Origin: Bacteroidales bacterium UBA3743
GTDB lineage: Bacteria; Bacteroidota; Bacteroidia; Bacteroidales; Paludibacteraceae
NCBI GenBank assembly: GCA_002371265.1
Contig: DFGT01000031.1
Span: 62,001 to 126,000, forward strand
Direction of reading: 5' to 3'
DNA length: 64,000 nucleotides
The translations under genes and the position numbers were made by a program. Under the pieces are notes generated by a model. The model worked only from the letters and a program-made list of their open reading frames with translations, was not told the DNA's origin and searched no databases. Of this stretch, positions 62,739 through 64,000 are shown in pieces. Each line of letters begins with the position of its first letter. The first letter of the stretch is position 1.

Positions 62739-63128
62739 GTCGATATTTTTTCCAACCGTGGACGGAATGGGATCAATTCGTAATTCATAATTCATAATGC
62801 ATAATGCATAATTGTGGGGTAATCCACACATCTGGGGGACTTCCCCTCGTAGAGACGCACGGACGTGCGTGTTATGGTAATTCGTAATTCATAATGCGTA
62901 ATTGTTTGGGGAATCCACACATCTGGGGAATCCTCCTCTCGTAAACACACGGACGTGCGTGCCATGGTAATTCGACGGATTGTTTATTTGGAATTTTTGC
63001 CGTTGTATAATTTATTCATGATTTTGTAACATCGTTATTTTTATTGTCGTATGATTTATTCATAATTTCGCAACAATGTGCCATTTATGGCAGCATTGAT
63101 ATTTGAATTGTAATAGAATTATACAGAT
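62739..63128. repeat. Heptamer array and GCACGGACGTGCG palindromes
   Basis: 62777-62815 and 62877-62902 are AATTCAT/AATGCAT/AATTCGT heptamer strings. Two copies of a unit with GGGGAATCCACACATCTGGGG and CACGGACGTGCGTG follow one another (about 62818-62870 and 62905-62965). No gene. Confidence 0.75.
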
Positions 63129-64000
63129 ATGGCAAAAAACCTACTTGTATCAATCGTGGCACTTGTGTTGTGCGTTACTGTTTTGGCGACGGAGATGGTT
63201 GTGAAACAGAAGAATGGAGAGAATTGGAGAATTAATGTAAATGAGGTGGAAGAGATTATTTTTGACGAATCAATTCCCGAAGATTCGGCAATTGTGGATA
63301 CATCAGTAACGCCACTTAAATTCAAAATTTTATCTGATTCTACGGTTGAAGTGATAAATGACGACTCATATAGAGAAAATGCATTCCCTGAATCCATTAC
63401 GATACCTGCCATGGTACGAATTGAAGGCAAAATATATAATGTAATATCCATTGGTGATCATGCTTTTAGAGACTGTAACGGCTTGATCAGCATCAAAATC
63501 CCTAATAGTGTCTCTTCTATCGGGAAAGGTGCTTTTTCTTACTGCCAAAGTTTGACCAGCATCAACATTCCTGAGGGTGTCACTTCTATCGGGTCTTCAG
63601 CTTTTTTTGACTGTATGAGTTTGACCAGCATCGACATCCCTGAGGGTGTCACTTCTATCGGGTCTTCGGCTTTTGGTTATTGTATTGGGTTAACCAGCAT
63701 CAACATCCCTAAGAGTCTCACTTTTATTGGATATTCTGCTTTTGCGAGCTGTAGGAGTTTGACCAACGTCAACATCCCTGAGAGTGTGACAACCATCGAG
63801 GAAGGTGCTTTTAGGGACTGTAACAAGTTAGATCCAAAATTATTAGTATATGATAAGGGAACTAAATGCCATGGCTGGATAGGTGATATAACGAAATGTA
63901 TTGCCATTGAAATTCCTGAAGGGGTCACATCCATCGATTATCGTGCTTTTTCTAATTGTAGCAATTTGATCAGCATCAGCATTCCTAAAAGTGTCACTTC
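63129..64000 (+). CDS. BspA-like leucine-rich-repeat surface protein G (cut by window end)
   Basis: The frame opens at 63129 with MAKNLLVSIVALVLCVTVLA and runs past 64000, so only the first 290 residues are seen. The N-terminal module TEMVVKQKNGENWRINVNEVEEIIF is present. It is followed by SVTPLKFKILSDSTVEVINDDS and at least eight LRR units. One KCHGWIGDITKC variant replaces the usual Tyr by His. Its 3' end, cap and terminator lie outside the window. Confidence 0.9.
   Translation, partial: MAKNLLVSIVALVLCVTVLATEMVVKQKNGENWRINVNEVEEIIFDESIPEDSAIVDTSVTPLKFKILSDSTVEVINDDSYRENAFPESITIPAMVRIEGKIYNVISIGDHAFRDCNGLISIKIPNSVSSIGKGAFSYCQSLTSINIPEGVTSIGSSAFFDCMSLTSIDIPEGVTSIGSSAFGYCIGLTSINIPKSLTFIGYSAFASCRSLTNVNIPESVTTIEEGAFRDCNKLDPKLLVYDKGTKCHGWIGDITKCIAIEIPEGVTSIDYRAFSNCSNLISISIPKSVT

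Overview
The window looks like a chromosomal segment of a gut or rumen type Bacteroidales (Prevotella/Bacteroides relative). The evidence is the Bacteroidetes promoter signature (TTTG, 19-21 bp, TAnnTTTG) ahead of many genes, the lack of clear Shine-Dalgarno sites, Bacteroidetes-type families (BspA-like leucine-rich-repeat surface proteins, PepSY-like periplasmic proteins, a SusE/SGBP-like lipoprotein, TonB-domain proteins, DUF2157 protein, a 757-aa malic enzyme/phosphotransacetylase fusion), and moderate to low GC. No rRNA, tRNA, CRISPR array, integrase or transposase was seen.

Layout. 0.4-5.7 kb (minus): a DUF2442 protein, a solo fragment of a type IIG restriction enzyme, a 1159-aa coiled-coil secreted protein, a Cys/His-rich lipoprotein. 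6.0-15.8 kb (plus): P-loop glycerate-kinase-like protein, glycosyltransferase, glycan-binding lipoprotein, GDPD-like and GLUG-repeat secreted proteins, DUF2157 membrane protein with a partner, metallo-beta-lactamase-fold lipoprotein, double TonB-domain protein. 16.4-22.8 kb: maeB, a secreted protein broken by a 7-bp duplication, a TPR protein, a nucleoside kinase. 23.5-29.8 kb (minus): three BspA-like LRR genes. 30.4-43.3 kb: housekeeping block with dgt, lpxK-punA, a GNAT toxin-antitoxin islet between 82-bp direct repeats, and the ammonium assimilation set gltB-gltD-asnB. 43.4-49.5 kb: accessory island with an AbiEii-type pair, a structured leader RNA ahead of an XRE regulator, a RES-domain protein, an LRR protein, and an AAA ATPase with a nuclease-like tail. 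49.6-52.0 kb: a GH94 phosphorylase. 52.9-55.8 kb (plus): two LRR genes that are inverted relatives of the 23.5-29.8 kb cluster. 56.3-59.8 kb (minus): two PepSY-like proteins next to a two-component system. 60.0-64.0 kb: an 877-aa LRR lipoprotein and an LRR gene cut by the window end.

How it works together. Nitrogen and carbon metabolism genes (gltBD, asnB, maeB, GH94 phosphorylase, punA, dgt) are interleaved with a recombining surface-protein family of eight BspA-like genes. Six of these end in a common C-terminal cap, and several share 5' regions and terminators. Non-coding spacers are filled with families of interspersed palindromic repeats (REP-like), including three 99-bp copies, a triplicated 146-bp array and heptamer repeats.

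The most intriguing items are: a leader RNA at 45.01-45.16 kb with two mutually exclusive long helices and a terminator ending just before an XRE gene; the modular LRR family with a 23-residue Cys-containing repeat variant and 345-bp internal block duplications; the GNAT toxin islet flanked by direct repeats; and the frameshifting 7-bp tandem duplication. All product names are from reading the translated sequences; no database search was run.
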